From MWEI01 sp964600235 (lineage in GTDB: Bacteria; Desulfobacterota; Desulfomonilia; UBA1062), in contig CAZRIV010000017.1 in the NCBI GenBank assembly GCA_964600235.1, positions 1 through 64,000 on the forward strand: a stretch of DNA of 64,000 nucleotides, read 5' to 3'. Within the stretch, counting starts at the first letter, position 1, and each line of letters starts with the position of its first letter. Position numbers and translations under genes: made by a program. The notes below the pieces were generated by a model. That model worked only from the letters and a program-made list of their open reading frames with translations, was not told the DNA's origin and searched no databases. This document shows, piece by piece, positions 15,479 through 25,055 of this stretch.

Positions 15479-15921
15479 ACCTCATAGACATCATCAACGA
15501 ACAGGATGCCGTCGAGGTCGATTGCGACCTCCTGGGCGGCTGGGCCGTGAGGATCCTGGAGATCCTCGACCGTCACGACGCGGAGCTGTGCGTCGTGCTC
15601 ATGGGAAATGCCGAAATTCAGGAACTGAACCGTGACTACCTGGGCCGCGACAGGCCCACGAACGTCATCTCCTTTCCCCAGCAGGAAGGCGAAGGGCTGC
15701 CCGGCAGCCACCTGGGCGACGTGGTCATCTCCGTGGAAAAGGCGGCCGAAGAGGCCGGCGACGCGGGGATCCTCACCCTTGACCGCATCAGGCAGCTCCT
15801 GGTCCACGGGATCTGCCACCTCTGCGGATACGACCATGAAGGGGTCGGCGAAGAGATGACACGCGAGATGGAAGCCATGGAGCAGAAAATACTTGGCATA
15901 ATCGAGGAAGAACAGGAATAG
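15475..15921 (+). CDS. ybeY: Endoribonuclease YbeY
   Basis: A 148-residue zinc-dependent RNase used in 16S rRNA 3' end maturation and 70S quality control. The signature LLVHGICHLCGYDHE near residue 110 has the three zinc histidines (H-x3-H-x5-H). RPTNVISFP in the first half also matches the family. Its ATG overlaps the ybeZ stop by four bases (ATGA), showing translational coupling. Confidence 0.93.
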   Translation: MNLIDIINEQDAVEVDCDLLGGWAVRILEILDRHDAELCVVLMGNAEIQELNRDYLGRDRPTNVISFPQQEGEGLPGSHLGDVVISVEKAAEEAGDAGILTLDRIRQLLVHGICHLCGYDHEGVGEEMTREMEAMEQKILGIIEEEQE

Positions 15922-15994
15922 AACCCGCTGTACATGCCAATATTCAATAATGTTTACATAGAGTTAACAGGAACATACCCTGCGGAAAAAGTGC

Positions 15995-16023
15995 TTGCCA
16001 TGCCAAATACCCTCTGCTATAAG
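15995..16023 (+). promoter_or_regulatory. Sigma-70-like promoter of the tRNA cluster
   Basis: TTGCCA at 15,995-16,000 and TATAAG at 16,018-16,023 are separated by 17 bp and end 9 bp before the first tRNA gene. Spacing and position suit a strong housekeeping promoter for the five tRNA genes. Confidence 0.65.
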
Positions 16024-16032
16024 GCTGCTCTA

Positions 16033-16110
<78 letters not shown>

Positions 16111-16128
16111 TAGCAGGGGCGACAGTGG

Positions 16129-16205
<77 letters not shown>

Positions 16206-16213
16206 GAATTTAT

Positions 16214-16290
16214 GGTGAGTGTAGCTCAGATGGTAGAGCGCAGGATTGTGGCTCCTGTGGCCGAGGGTTCGATCCCCTTCACTCACCCCA
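16214..16290 (+). tRNA. tRNA-His (GUG)
   Basis: The anticodon arm CAGGA-TTGTGGC-TCCTG gives GUG. The extra G at position -1, opposite C73, is the usual identity element for histidine and is encoded. CCA is encoded. Confidence 0.97.
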
Positions 16291-16303
16291 TTATTGAGGG
16301 GAA

Positions 16304-16380
<77 letters not shown>

Positions 16381-16397
16381 GATATTTTAAGAAATAT

Positions 16398-16473
<76 letters not shown>

Positions 16474-16476
16474 AGG

Positions 16477-16512
16477 AAATCCGAGGGGTTACAGGCTCCT
16501 CGGATTTTTTCT
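16477..16512 (+). terminator. Rho-independent terminator after tRNA-Lys
   Basis: AAATCCGAGG and CCTCGGATTT form a 10-bp stem with an 11-base loop, followed by a run of T. It lies four bases after the tRNA-Lys CCA and would end the tRNA cluster transcript. Confidence 0.85.
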
Positions 16513-16834
16513 TTTCAGATGACTTGATTTTTGTCCCCATGCTGTCCCCACTTGATCATTCAAAGATGTCAGGTTGCTCAATGCAGGGGAGAACCCTCTA
16601 AGCATAGACAACGGAATCACTCTTACGGCGTGAGGACCATGAGGGATGGCACGAGATCATCACTCTGGGTTATACCCATTGCAGTATTTTTTTTCCATAA
16701 GAATGAAACAACTTAACCATATAATTCATAAGGCTTATTCCTTTGCACACTTAACTTATTGATATATTGATAAATGGTATTTTGCGCCATACCGAGTACT
16801 AACAATAAAAATCATAGAAAGCTATTCGCCAGTA
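16513..16834. other. Gene-free stretch inside the tRNA-Lys island
   Basis: About 320 bp without a convincing coding region. A short direct repeat (TTGTCCCCATGCTGTCCCC) lies at its left end. No promoter, hairpin or integrase remnant was recognised. Confidence 0.5.
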
Positions 16835-17968
16835 TTATTCACCAACCATGGGTTCCCCAGTGTTTCCACGGTGAGAACGTCGTGCGTTCGCAGCATTCTT
16901 GTGACGCTTGAAGACGAAAATTCTCTGGATAAAAAAAGAGCAGATAAATATCGATAAATCGATGACTATCTTGGCTACGATCGGATCCGCTCTCATAATT
17001 TCGTAAGCGAACTTTACGCAACCGTATGAGATTCCCATGATAACGGAAGCGAGTATCACGTAGAGAACAGCATCGTGTCCGAACGTAGACTTGCTCTTGA
17101 ATACGAGGAACCTGTTCGCGAGGAAATTGTATGTAGCAGATAATACCCGTGAAACCACGGTCGCTGTCCCGATCAACGAAGTTGTAAGTCCAGGCAGAAT
17201 CACTTTCAGCAAGAGGGAAAAAAGAGTGATATCAATAATAAAAGAGGTAGCCGAAATGAACCCGTACTGGAAAAATCTTATGATTCCGTTTCTTAAGAGA
17301 ATCCGATAAATCTTGAATGAATCGACGATGGGATTGAAATGAGAAACCTCGTTATCATTCTCATAAATCGTCTTTATAGGAACCTCAGAGAACTCATCAG
17401 CCCGCACCGCCTTGAGTAGCATTTCGGTTTCATACTCGTATCTATCGCCATGAAGCCCTGTGTATTCATTTACTACAGCATGGGGGATACCGCGCAATCC
17501 TGTCTGCGTATCGCTTACGAACTTGCCGGTCACCAGGTAGAATATCTTCTTCGTGAGCTTGTTACCGAAATAGCTCTTGAATGGCACCCTCGATTCATCG
17601 AAAACCCTTACGCCTAAGATGAGCTTCCTTCCATTTATCGACAATGCATCCGCTATTTTTACTATATCATCAACGTCATGTTGCCCGTCGGAATCGGCTG
17701 TAACTACTCCGTCAAAGCCGTGGCAATTCGAGAGGTACCATGTTAATCCTGTCTTTATCGCATGCCCCTTACCCTTATTGACCTCATGTGTGACAACCAC
17801 CGCACTAGTCTCTAAGGAAACAGTATTGTATACCCACGCACAGGAAGCAGAACTGCCGTCATTAACTATGAGGATTTTAAGGAATCCGCGGAGCTCTAGT
17901 TTTTTTACCAAATCTATTAGCGTATTCCCAGGTTCGTATGAGGGTATTAATACCAAGGCGTTGATCAC
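16835..17968 (-). CDS. GT2 glycosyltransferase fused to a GtrA-like flippase domain
   Basis: A 377-residue protein. Residues 1-220 are a GT-A fold family 2 transferase of the dolichol-phosphate-mannose-synthase type: LIPSYEPGNTL, IVNDGSS and VTADSDGQHD with the metal-binding DxD. Residues about 240-365 hold four hydrophobic helices of a GtrA-like domain (FFQYGFISATSFIIDITLF). In phage gtr clusters, GtrB transfers a sugar to undecaprenyl phosphate and GtrA flips it; here both are one chain. I chose the GTG preceded by GGAGAG; a GTG four codons upstream is possible. It reads towards the tRNA cluster, downstream of the other island gene. Confidence 0.85.
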   Translation of the reverse strand: MINALVLIPSYEPGNTLIDLVKKLELRGFLKILIVNDGSSASCAWVYNTVSLETSAVVVTHEVNKGKGHAIKTGLTWYLSNCHGFDGVVTADSDGQHDVDDIVKIADALSINGRKLILGVRVFDESRVPFKSYFGNKLTKKIFYLVTGKFVSDTQTGLRGIPHAVVNEYTGLHGDRYEYETEMLLKAVRADEFSEVPIKTIYENDNEVSHFNPIVDSFKIYRILLRNGIIRFFQYGFISATSFIIDITLFSLLLKVILPGLTTSLIGTATVVSRVLSATYNFLANRFLVFKSKSTFGHDAVLYVILASVIMGISYGCVKFAYEIMRADPIVAKIVIDLSIFICSFFIQRIFVFKRHKNAANARRSHRGNTGEPMVGE

Positions 17969-18042
17969 GTTTCTCTCCACTTTTTATCTTATGATAGACG
18001 TATGCCTTCGATCATAATACCGGAGTTACCATGATCACCGAT

Positions 18043-19566
18043 TCACCGGGATAAACGCTCGAAAAGCGCGTACTGGATTGATTTCGTTCCCGATACCCAT
18101 ATTTTTCTGAATGTGACGCCTTTCATGTCCTTGATTTCGTCTTTTTCGTAAATATTGAACGCCCCCCAGGTATCTGGCCTCTCCACAGGTTTCGTAAAGA
18201 AAAGATAACCGTATTTAGAGTTATCTTGAGCACGCATGAACTCTTCAAGCGGTGGTATCAACTCGACCTTCGTGAATCCGAAAAACCTGTAGGGAAACAC
18301 ATAGGGATAATCTTCAGTCGCTACGAGACAATCCTTGCGTACGGACGGAGCACCTTCCATTATAAAATCAAATTTAGTTGCATTATCGACTATTGCATCT
18401 ATCTTTGCGGATTTCAAGACGTGAGCCATGGGCAACCCTAATATTATCGCGCAGGATAATACACATGCAAACTTTGCAATCTTATCTATGAAATCACTTC
18501 TGTTTGCTTTCATAGACAAGATCCGGATCAAGCGCTCGTAAAGATGGATTATGAACAAGTAAGCAGCCGCACTCGAGAATACCATCGGGTAAATGAAATA
18601 TCGGGTATCAGCTCCGGCTCCACCCGTCGATACTAACATAATAAAAACTCCTGCCAGTGATATCGATGAAATTGCGAGAGAGTAAACAGACATTTTCTTG
18701 AACAGCGATCCGCCGTTACTGAATAATGATATCAGATTAATAAGTAAAGAGATATAAAGGGCATGCATTTCTTCTAGCGCGATGAAATCACCCATTCTCA
18801 AAACGGCAACGGATAGATTCTCGCTACGGAAATCATCCAGGAATCTTTTCTTGTAAAAATCCAACTCGTCGAAGCCGGGCAAGGAAATCATCAGGTGTAG
18901 AATTAAGCTCACGATCACGACTGTCAAAAAGAACGACAGCATGAATTTAGCAACACGGCCGATATTCCATTTTGTCCCTAATATTGGTACTAAAATCCCC
19001 AATTGGAATCCCTGCGACCGAAAGAGGAATCCCAATCCCATCACGACGCCGGCAACGATGGATCTCTTATTTATATAAGATAATACAGACACGGAAAGGA
19101 AGGCTAAAAGCCATACGTCGGTTAAAGGTCTGATAAGGGTCGACTGAAGCATCCTGAAAGGCGACAGGAACAATAAGGCGACGAGGAATAGCAAGGCCTG
19201 GATCCTCGTCGCCTCAATCCTCATTAGCTTGTACAATGCAACGATGAATACAGCGACTCCTATAATAGATACTACAATTTGCATCGATGGCTGGATCGAA
19301 TTAAAAATACCTTTCACTATGAATACGCTGAAAATGGAAAACAGGGTTCCGGGATACGGGAATAAAACCTTCCCTTCATCGTATATGGAAAGCCCGTTCG
19401 TAAAATAGTTCCATGAATCGTGACGGTCGATTATTGGAATAGTCGACAATGCGACCAGTTCAAACGAAACGATCAAGGCAGCAAGGAGTGCATATGCGAT
19501 TGCATCTCTAAGGAACTGTGCTTTTATATCAATTTTCTCCCATCTTCCCAAGAATGCATCTATCAC
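18043..19566 (-). CDS. Polytopic membrane protein, likely GT-C type glycosyltransferase
   Basis: A 507-residue protein with about ten to twelve hydrophobic helices and a soluble C-terminal part of some 110 residues. A first periplasmic loop holds IIDRHDSWNYF, where the acidic and histidine residues could be the catalytic site of a GT-C enzyme. This is the expected third component of a gtr module, the enzyme that moves the sugar from the lipid carrier to the acceptor polysaccharide. The start GTG follows GAGG. It probably forms an operon with the GT2-GtrA gene downstream. No specific family was recognised. Confidence 0.65.
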   Translation of the reverse strand: MIDAFLGRWEKIDIKAQFLRDAIAYALLAALIVSFELVALSTIPIIDRHDSWNYFTNGLSIYDEGKVLFPYPGTLFSIFSVFIVKGIFNSIQPSMQIVVSIIGVAVFIVALYKLMRIEATRIQALLFLVALLFLSPFRMLQSTLIRPLTDVWLLAFLSVSVLSYINKRSIVAGVVMGLGFLFRSQGFQLGILVPILGTKWNIGRVAKFMLSFFLTVVIVSLILHLMISLPGFDELDFYKKRFLDDFRSENLSVAVLRMGDFIALEEMHALYISLLINLISLFSNGGSLFKKMSVYSLAISSISLAGVFIMLVSTGGAGADTRYFIYPMVFSSAAAYLFIIHLYERLIRILSMKANRSDFIDKIAKFACVLSCAIILGLPMAHVLKSAKIDAIVDNATKFDFIMEGAPSVRKDCLVATEDYPYVFPYRFFGFTKVELIPPLEEFMRAQDNSKYGYLFFTKPVERPDTWGAFNIYEKDEIKDMKGVTFRKIWVSGTKSIQYALFERLSR

Positions 19567-20047
19567 CGACAGAACCTCTTTATTGATCTTGGTATAATCA
19601 TTCGTCGATGGATGATATCGCGGGAAACATCATTTTTATTCCTTAGTTTCGCACAGAGCGTCTGTCTATAGATCAAGAAGACGACTCTGGCCGAAGACAA
19701 AGCTACATTCGCGATATTCTGGCAGAAGGCTTCTTTATGATCTTTTGTCAATATTAACATCTACGACGCTGCACTTTCTGTGGCCTTCTGATCCATCGTG
19801 ATCCCGTTTCCTTTAAATCAAATGGTGATATCACAGTATTCCAAGAGATTCTACCTTGCGATGATGGTCATTCTCTTTTGTTTGGTTAACTATTGGTCAA
19901 GTATTGAATTAATATATCCCCCGGCTTACCTGGCTCTACCTGCTATTGATGGAATCTATTAACTTACTGGTGTTATAGGGATAACATTGACTCCAATCGT
20001 CCACTTTATCCTACTTTCTTTTATCGAAAAATGACTAGGGCACCATG
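19567..20047. other. AT-rich gene-free stretch of the tRNA-Lys island
   Basis: About 480 bp without a convincing gene. It separates the glycosyltransferase-like gene from the right tRNA-Lys repeat and may be the remains of deleted island genes, but no recognisable integrase fragment was found. Confidence 0.5.
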
Positions 20048-20092
20048 TCTTAATCAGCAGGTTCCCCGTTCGATGGCGGGGATGGCCCACCA
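20048..20092 (+). repeat. Partial tRNA-Lys copy, probable attR
   Basis: TCTTAATCAG, AGGTTCCCCGTTCGAT and GGGGATGGCCCACCA repeat the 3' 44 bases of the tRNA-Lys gene at 16,430-16,473 with a few differences. The 5' half of a tRNA is missing, so this is not a functional tRNA gene. Confidence 0.75.
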
Positions 20093-20178
20093 GGCGAAAA
20101 AGACCGGGCAGTACACGCCGGGTCCTTTTACATTATCAGCCTTGTCTGCCTTTCCCGCTCAGACCCCTGTCTCCTCAT

Positions 20179-20550
20179 CTACTGCTCGACAGTGAACGTT
20201 GTCGTGGCCATGACATCCCCTTGAACTATGAGCTCGGCTTTATAGGAACCGGCCGGGAGGTCCTTGAACCACCACCACCTGGTCCAACCCTCCGGGACAT
20301 ATTCCCTGTAGGTCTTCACGACATTACCCGTAGAAAGGTCCCTGATCCGCACCGTGCAATTACGGCCGCCGCAGTCGGTGATGACCACTGTGGGTACATC
20401 CCCGGCGCCGAACCGGTCTGCCCTGATATCCATATTCCCGGCTTTTACATCTGCATAATCTGACATATGTATCCCCTCAGGGACAGCGGAGCATCCGCAC
20501 ATGCAGACCACCACCAGTAAAGCCAGGACATGCAAGAGTCGCTCTGCCAT
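20179..20550 (-). CDS. Small lipoprotein, function unknown
   Basis: A 123-residue protein with a clear lipoprotein signal: MAERLLHVLALLVVVCMCGC, cysteine at position 20. The mature part is about 100 residues, rich in beta strands (NCTVRIRDLSTGNVVKTYRE, GSYKAELIVQGDVMATTTFTV), which suggests one immunoglobulin-like or PEGA-like beta sandwich. A pair of cysteines (CGGRNC) could form a disulfide. The ATG is preceded by GGGAG. It stands alone, and no function can be assigned. Confidence 0.7.
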   Translation of the reverse strand: MAERLLHVLALLVVVCMCGCSAVPEGIHMSDYADVKAGNMDIRADRFGAGDVPTVVITDCGGRNCTVRIRDLSTGNVVKTYREYVPEGWTRWWWFKDLPAGSYKAELIVQGDVMATTTFTVEQ

Positions 20551-20903
20551 ATCTTCTCCCGTCTTGCGGCCTCCAACAATAATGGGCCTGTACTGCCGTG
20601 TGAACGGGACCTCGAGCCCCGGCACACCATCCGACTGAACATAGCGATAATGGGAGGCATGTCAAGAAACTTAATTGCCCCCCCTGGGATTAATCGACCT
20701 GCCTCCACCGAGTACATTATCAAATTTAATCATTGGACTCTATCATGAGGCACGTGACAAAATCCAGTCGTGAATTCTCATGACCATCCTGCCCTCGACA
20801 TGGGAGGTGATGCCTCTGCCGTGATAAAGGCACCATGGGTGAGTACTTCTTGGGGGGGATCAGTGTGCCCTTGTGATAAATTCAGTCCTGGGGGGTGGTG
20901 TTC

Positions 20904-21323
20904 TCAAAGGGCATCTTCCAAGACATCCAGAATCTGCAGGAGTTTCTTCATATCTTTTTCACCCACAAGCCCTTCAATCCTCTTGTTCATCTCCCGTGCG
21001 ACCGGAAGCAGGGATTCAGCCAGATCCCTGCCCTTTATCGTGAGATGGATCTTCATCACCCTCCGGTCTTCCTTGTCATTGAAACGGTCCACAAGCCCTT
21101 CCCTGATAAGACGGTCCACAAATCCCGTAACTGCCGGACTGTCCACCTGTACCCGTTCGGCAATATCCTTGACGGGGCTTCCATCATTATCCAGGAGATC
21201 GAAAAGGATGAATGTCTGGCCGACGGTGACCCCGAACCCGGCATATTCGTTGTTGAACACACGCCATATTCTCCGGGTAACGGCACCTATACGGAAGCAG
21301 TAGGACTGATCAAGGAAGCTCAT
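20904..21323 (-). CDS. MarR-family transcriptional regulator
   Basis: A 139-residue winged-helix regulator of normal MarR length. The DNA-binding part includes VKDIAERVQVDSPAVTGFVDRLIREGLVDR followed by the wing NDKEDRRVMKIHLTIKGR, where DRR is the conserved wing motif. Such proteins form dimers through their terminal helices and release DNA on binding phenolic or oxidising ligands. The start follows GAGGAGAG. No obvious divergent target gene adjoins; it may act on itself or elsewhere. Confidence 0.88.
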   Translation of the reverse strand: MSFLDQSYCFRIGAVTRRIWRVFNNEYAGFGVTVGQTFILFDLLDNDGSPVKDIAERVQVDSPAVTGFVDRLIREGLVDRFNDKEDRRVMKIHLTIKGRDLAESLLPVAREMNKRIEGLVGEKDMKKLLQILDVLEDAL

Positions 21324-21639
21324 TCTCTCCTCAGCTTTTTTATCTCTGTATGGTATTGCAATGCCATCAAGAAGCCTCGTGCTCCCACGGATGGAAGGAA
21401 TCCCTTGCGATGGGCTCAAGAACTAGCGTTCGAAGGTTCTCACTGTCAATACAATACTGCCGGGAATATGGTCATTTTCAAAATATTTACACTTTGCCCG
21501 CATTTACACGCAGGAAGACTTCATCGGATGAGGCTTGACACCCACGACGGACAAAGTGTGTTATAAGACTTACCATGAAGGCATGCATGCGATGCGGCAG
21601 AATCCGCCCTCTGCGCTTACAGAAGGATCCTGAGAACAC
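21324..21639. promoter_or_regulatory. Intergenic region with a candidate promoter for the PGPGW-type gene
   Basis: The 316 bp hold no clear gene. TTGACA at 21,535-21,540 and TGTTAT at 21,559-21,564, 18 bp apart, form a sigma-70-like promoter reading right. A 22-codon open frame at 21,575-21,643 (MKACMRCGRIRPL...) overlaps the next gene by ATGA and could be a leader peptide, but it lacks a good ribosome-binding site. Confidence 0.45.
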
Positions 21640-22107
21640 ATGAACGAGGCCTCACACCTGTGGCAGTTCCTGGGGCCCTTCATCGGATGGGTACACATGC
21701 ACCAGGCCCTCGTCGGGTGGCTCTCGGCACTCTCCATCGTGACCTTTTTCGGCACACTCCTCATCATCCCCATGATGGTGATCAGGATGCCTGAAGACTA
21801 CTTCCTCCTGGACAAGCAGCACCTCAGGGAGTACCGCAGGGAACACCCGCTCGTCCGGTTCTTTTCCCTGATCCTGAAAAACCTCCTCGGCTATGTCTTC
21901 CTGCTGGTCGGGTTCGCCATGCTCTTCCTTCCCGGACAGGGGATCCTCACCATGCTCATCGGAATTACCCTGGTGGACTTCCCCCGGAAAAGGGCGCTCG
22001 AGGTGTGGTTTATCAGGCATAAATCCGTGCACAATGCCGTCAACTGGATACGTGCCAGGGCACATAAATCGCCCGTCCTGCTCCCGGATCATGCTGCACG
22101 ACCATAG
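21640..22107 (+). CDS. PGPGW-type putative transmembrane protein
   Basis: A 155-residue membrane protein with three hydrophobic helices: one near residues 28-50 and two in the second half around LLGYVFLLVGFAMLFLPGQG and ILTMLIGITLVDFP. The LPGQGILTMLIGI segment corresponds to the PGPGW motif of a family of small uncharacterised membrane proteins. The positively charged tail lies in the cytoplasm. Its role is unknown. It may be preceded by a short leader frame. Confidence 0.7.
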   Translation: MNEASHLWQFLGPFIGWVHMHQALVGWLSALSIVTFFGTLLIIPMMVIRMPEDYFLLDKQHLREYRREHPLVRFFSLILKNLLGYVFLLVGFAMLFLPGQGILTMLIGITLVDFPRKRALEVWFIRHKSVHNAVNWIRARAHKSPVLLPDHAARP

Positions 22108-22124
22108 GGTTTGAAAAAGTTTTG

Positions 22125-22144
22125 TCACATGGGTTGATATGTGA
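22125..22144. promoter_or_regulatory. Inverted repeat before the CheD-like gene
   Basis: TCACAT-N8-ATGTGA is a perfect 6-bp inverted repeat about 65 bp before the CheD-like start. The half-sites are in the opposite order to a CRP site, so the binding protein is unknown. Confidence 0.35.
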
Positions 22145-22207
22145 TAGGGCTTAGCATTAGACAGGGTGTACCGGGATGACAAGAGACAGGAAGGTGTTAA
22201 AAAGGGC

Positions 22208-22645
22208 ATGAAAACGACAGCAGTCAAACCCATGAAATGCGAGTTCGCCGACGAGGGGGTCTTGTGGATCGACAAGATCGCCACCGGAGTGGGTGTGATC
22301 CTCTATAACCCCCAGCATAAATTCGCCGCAGGCCTTCACGTGCTGAGGGGGAAATCCAAGGGGCAGCGAACGGAAAACCCCGCATACTTTGCAGACACGG
22401 CAGTCGAGTATGTGGTCCAGGAATTCATCAAGAGGAGCATCCCGTTGAAGGTCTCCGTGGCAATAGCCGGGGGTGCTTCCATGCTGGCTGCCAGTGAGCA
22501 GAACGACGTCGGGGCAGCCCTGATTTCCCAGGTTAAGGAAATACTGGCGAACAAGAAGCTCGATGTGAAGATCGAGAACATAGGCGGCACAAAGCTTCGC
22601 ACCATGATCCTGAATGTGGACGAGGGCAAGATCAAGATCTCATGA
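22208..22645 (+). CDS. CheD-like protein lacking the catalytic cysteine
   Basis: A 145-residue protein with the fold pattern of CheD chemoreceptor glutamine deamidases: an early strand pair VGVILYNP, the conserved histidine in AAGLHVL, FADTAVEYVVQEFIKR, VAIAGGASM and a C-terminal NIGGTKLRTM. In active CheD a G-S-C motif carries the cysteine and the histidine completes the dyad. Here the corresponding stretch reads ATGVGVI, so the cysteine is absent and deamidation is unlikely. It may be a binding protein in signalling, perhaps with the HDOD protein encoded next. I chose the ATG; a GTG 14 codons upstream is possible. Confidence 0.72.
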   Translation: MKTTAVKPMKCEFADEGVLWIDKIATGVGVILYNPQHKFAAGLHVLRGKSKGQRTENPAYFADTAVEYVVQEFIKRSIPLKVSVAIAGGASMLAASEQNDVGAALISQVKEILANKKLDVKIENIGGTKLRTMILNVDEGKIKIS

Positions 22646-22796
22646 TGCACACGGATGGGGAGATTATTTCAGCAGGGGCTGCGAACATGGTTCGGTGGAC
22701 GGTCCCTGGGATATGCGGGAATGAACATGACCTGAGAAACCAGCCTTTGAAAAGCAAAAAGGCTGGCAGGAGACTCACAACCGGAGGCTGCTCCAG

Positions 22797-23825
22797 ATGA
22801 AGATACTCTGTCCGAAATGTTCAAAGGAATACATAATCCCTGATGAACGCCTTCAGAATATAAAAACAAGCATCACCATACCCTGCCCCAACTGCAAGGC
22901 CTCCATTGTCATAGAACCTCCAAAACCCCTCGATGGTTTGCCTCCTCGGGATAAGGGGCTCTCACCGGCCCAGGGAGCCACGGAAGAGGACAGCAAGACC
23001 CTCAAGGAACGCATCTTGAGAACATTGAAGGACCTGCCCCCCATGCCTCAGGTGGCGCAGAAGGCCAGGCAGGTCATCGATAATCCCGCTTCGAGCTTTT
23101 CCGAGCTTGCCAAGGTCATCGAGACGGACCAGGCAATCGTCACCCGTATCCTGAAGATCGCCAACTCCCCGTATTACGGCCTATCCGGAAAGGTCTCCTC
23201 GGTGCAGCACGCATCCGTGGTGCTGGGGGTAAAAACCCTCATGGAGATCCTCAACCTGGCCTGCTCCTCCGAGATCCTCGGCCGGACCCTGACCGGGTAC
23301 GACCTCGACGCAGGCGAGCTCTGGGCACACTCCCTGGCCGTGGCCTCCGGGTCCCAGATCATCGCGCGCAAGGTGAACCCTTCCCTGGAGCAGGATGCCT
23401 TCTCGGCCGGGTTGATCCATGATTCAGGCAAGATCATCCTGGATCCCTATATTGCGGAGCGCAAGGACGCCTTCCGTGCCTTTGTAAACGAGGGCAAAGA
23501 GTCCTTCCTGAACGCCGAGAAAAACATCCTCGGATTCGACCATGCCGAACTGGCATCCGAGGCCTGCGAGCAATGGCACATCCCTTCCCAGATCGCATTC
23601 GCCATCAGGCACCACCACGACCCCACCCCTTCCAAGGGGGATATCCTCTCCTTCATCGTGCACATGGCCGACGCCATTGCCATGATGAGCGGCATAGGGG
23701 CGGGAATAGACGGCATGCTCTATCAGCTTCATCCTGAAGCCATATCCATATTACGGCTCAATCCCGACGAAATGGCCTCCATCATGGGCCAGATTGCCGA
23801 ATACGTGGAAAAGACGACACAATGA
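22797..23825 (+). CDS. Zinc-ribbon and HDOD-domain signalling protein
   Basis: A 342-residue protein. Residues 1-40 are a zinc ribbon of the MJ0042 type (CPKCSKEY, CPNCKAS). A linker follows, then an HDOD domain from about residue 80: LPPMPQVAQKARQVIDNP, SELAKVIETDQAIVTRILKIANSPYYG, and later AGLIHDSGKIILD and FDHAELASEACEQW. HDOD proteins are helical relatives of HD phosphohydrolases without full catalytic metals; they serve in signalling and motility control. The HD pair (HDSG) and a later H-H-H stretch are partly kept. The start follows GGAGGCTGCTCCAG. Confidence 0.87.
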   Translation: MKILCPKCSKEYIIPDERLQNIKTSITIPCPNCKASIVIEPPKPLDGLPPRDKGLSPAQGATEEDSKTLKERILRTLKDLPPMPQVAQKARQVIDNPASSFSELAKVIETDQAIVTRILKIANSPYYGLSGKVSSVQHASVVLGVKTLMEILNLACSSEILGRTLTGYDLDAGELWAHSLAVASGSQIIARKVNPSLEQDAFSAGLIHDSGKIILDPYIAERKDAFRAFVNEGKESFLNAEKNILGFDHAELASEACEQWHIPSQIAFAIRHHHDPTPSKGDILSFIVHMADAIAMMSGIGAGIDGMLYQLHPEAISILRLNPDEMASIMGQIAEYVEKTTQ

Positions 23826-23922
23826 CCCGCGGCTTTAGGGGCCTGGGACATCTCCAACCTTTGCAACGGGCTTTCACCACGGGTTGATTAAGATGAGGAT
23901 AACCTGATAAGGGGTGCGGGCA

Positions 23923-25050
23923 ATGGACAGACATACCTCTCAGTGCTTCGTCATGGTAGTCTTTCTCTGCACCCTGTTCGCCCTGCCCCCTTCATCGTCC
24001 CATGCGGACCGGTTGCAGGGCGGCACCGAATATCTGATCACCCTTCAACGCTGGGAAGAGGCGGAGAAGCTCTTCAGGAACGACAAAAACTGGCTGGGCG
24101 GGGACGGGGCGTCATCGGTGGACCTGGGCAAACAGGAAACACTCTGGCTTTTCGGCGACAGCTTCGTCGCCACAAAGGGCTCGACATCGAGGCGGGACGC
24201 GGAGATGGTAAGGAACAGCATCTCCATCCAGTCGGGCCGGGATCCCAAAAAGGCGTCCATGAAGTTCTTCTGGAAGAGCAGGGACGGCAGGCCCGCATCA
24301 TTCTTCGCCGAGGACGGGGAAGAGTGGTTCTGGCCCGGATCAGGGATTGTCCATGAAGGGGAACTGATCATCTTCCTGATGAGAATCCATGTGTCGGAAA
24401 GCGAGCTCGGTTTTTCCCCCACCGGCTGGAAGGCCGTAAAAATCTCCAATCCGCGCAGCAACCCCGGCGCCTGGACGCTGCGCGACCTTGCCTGCCCCCC
24501 CACCGGAGACATCCTCGTGGGATCCTCGAGCATCCTCATCCAGGACGGCTTCCTCTATGCCTTCTCCACCCTCTGGACGGACAACTCGGTGTATCTGGCC
24601 AGATGGCCTCTCTCGGATATAGCCAAGGAAAGGCTCACCAGGCCCAGGTGGTGGATGGGAAAAGCTGCAGGGTGGGTAGAGGCCGGACATGCAGACCTGA
24701 AACCCGTCCCGGTCTTCAGCAACGCCCAGGTGGAGTTCACGGTCCACCACGAACCGCTCATCAGGGGCTTTCTCCAGGTCCAGACCCTGAGCCTCCTGGA
24801 GCCCTGTATTGCGGTACGCACCTCCTCAAGGATGACCGGGCCATGGTCCGGCGCCCTGTGCCTGTTCCAGCCGCCGGAAAAAGATCAGCCCGGACTGCTC
24901 CTGTATGCGGGCAAGGCGCACAAGGCCTTCGCGGGAGAGGATCTGGCATTCACCTATGCCGTCAACACCACGGACATGGAGCGGATATACGATGACATGA
25001 GCATCTACTACCCCATGGTGCTCAAGGGAACCGTTAAACGGTTGAAATAA
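23923..25050 (+). CDS. Exported DUF4185-like beta-propeller protein
   Basis: A 375-residue protein with a signal peptide (about residues 1-28, ending near SSHA). The body contains QETLWLFGDSFVA, WPGSGIVHEGELIIFLM and repeated WxxxxxP blocks, which resemble the DUF4185 / glycoside-hydrolase-43-like five-bladed propellers that begin with a G-D-S/T segment. It would act outside the cytoplasm, possibly on a carbohydrate. I chose the ATG; a GTG three codons upstream is also possible. The esterase gene follows five bases after the stop, so the two are probably co-transcribed. Confidence 0.62.
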   Translation: MDRHTSQCFVMVVFLCTLFALPPSSSHADRLQGGTEYLITLQRWEEAEKLFRNDKNWLGGDGASSVDLGKQETLWLFGDSFVATKGSTSRRDAEMVRNSISIQSGRDPKKASMKFFWKSRDGRPASFFAEDGEEWFWPGSGIVHEGELIIFLMRIHVSESELGFSPTGWKAVKISNPRSNPGAWTLRDLACPPTGDILVGSSSILIQDGFLYAFSTLWTDNSVYLARWPLSDIAKERLTRPRWWMGKAAGWVEAGHADLKPVPVFSNAQVEFTVHHEPLIRGFLQVQTLSLLEPCIAVRTSSRMTGPWSGALCLFQPPEKDQPGLLLYAGKAHKAFAGEDLAFTYAVNTTDMERIYDDMSIYYPMVLKGTVKRLK

Positions 25051-25055
25051 CCCGC

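Noticed and set aside
19563..19760. A 65-codon minus-strand gene upstream of the island glycosyltransferase gene
   Set aside because: No ribosome-binding site, no recognisable domain and a composition not better than random AT-rich sequence.
20093..20135. Terminator after the tRNA-Lys repeat
   Set aside because: GACCGGGC and GCCGGGTC do not pair fully and the T-run is short; it may be the displaced original tRNA terminator but the evidence is weak.
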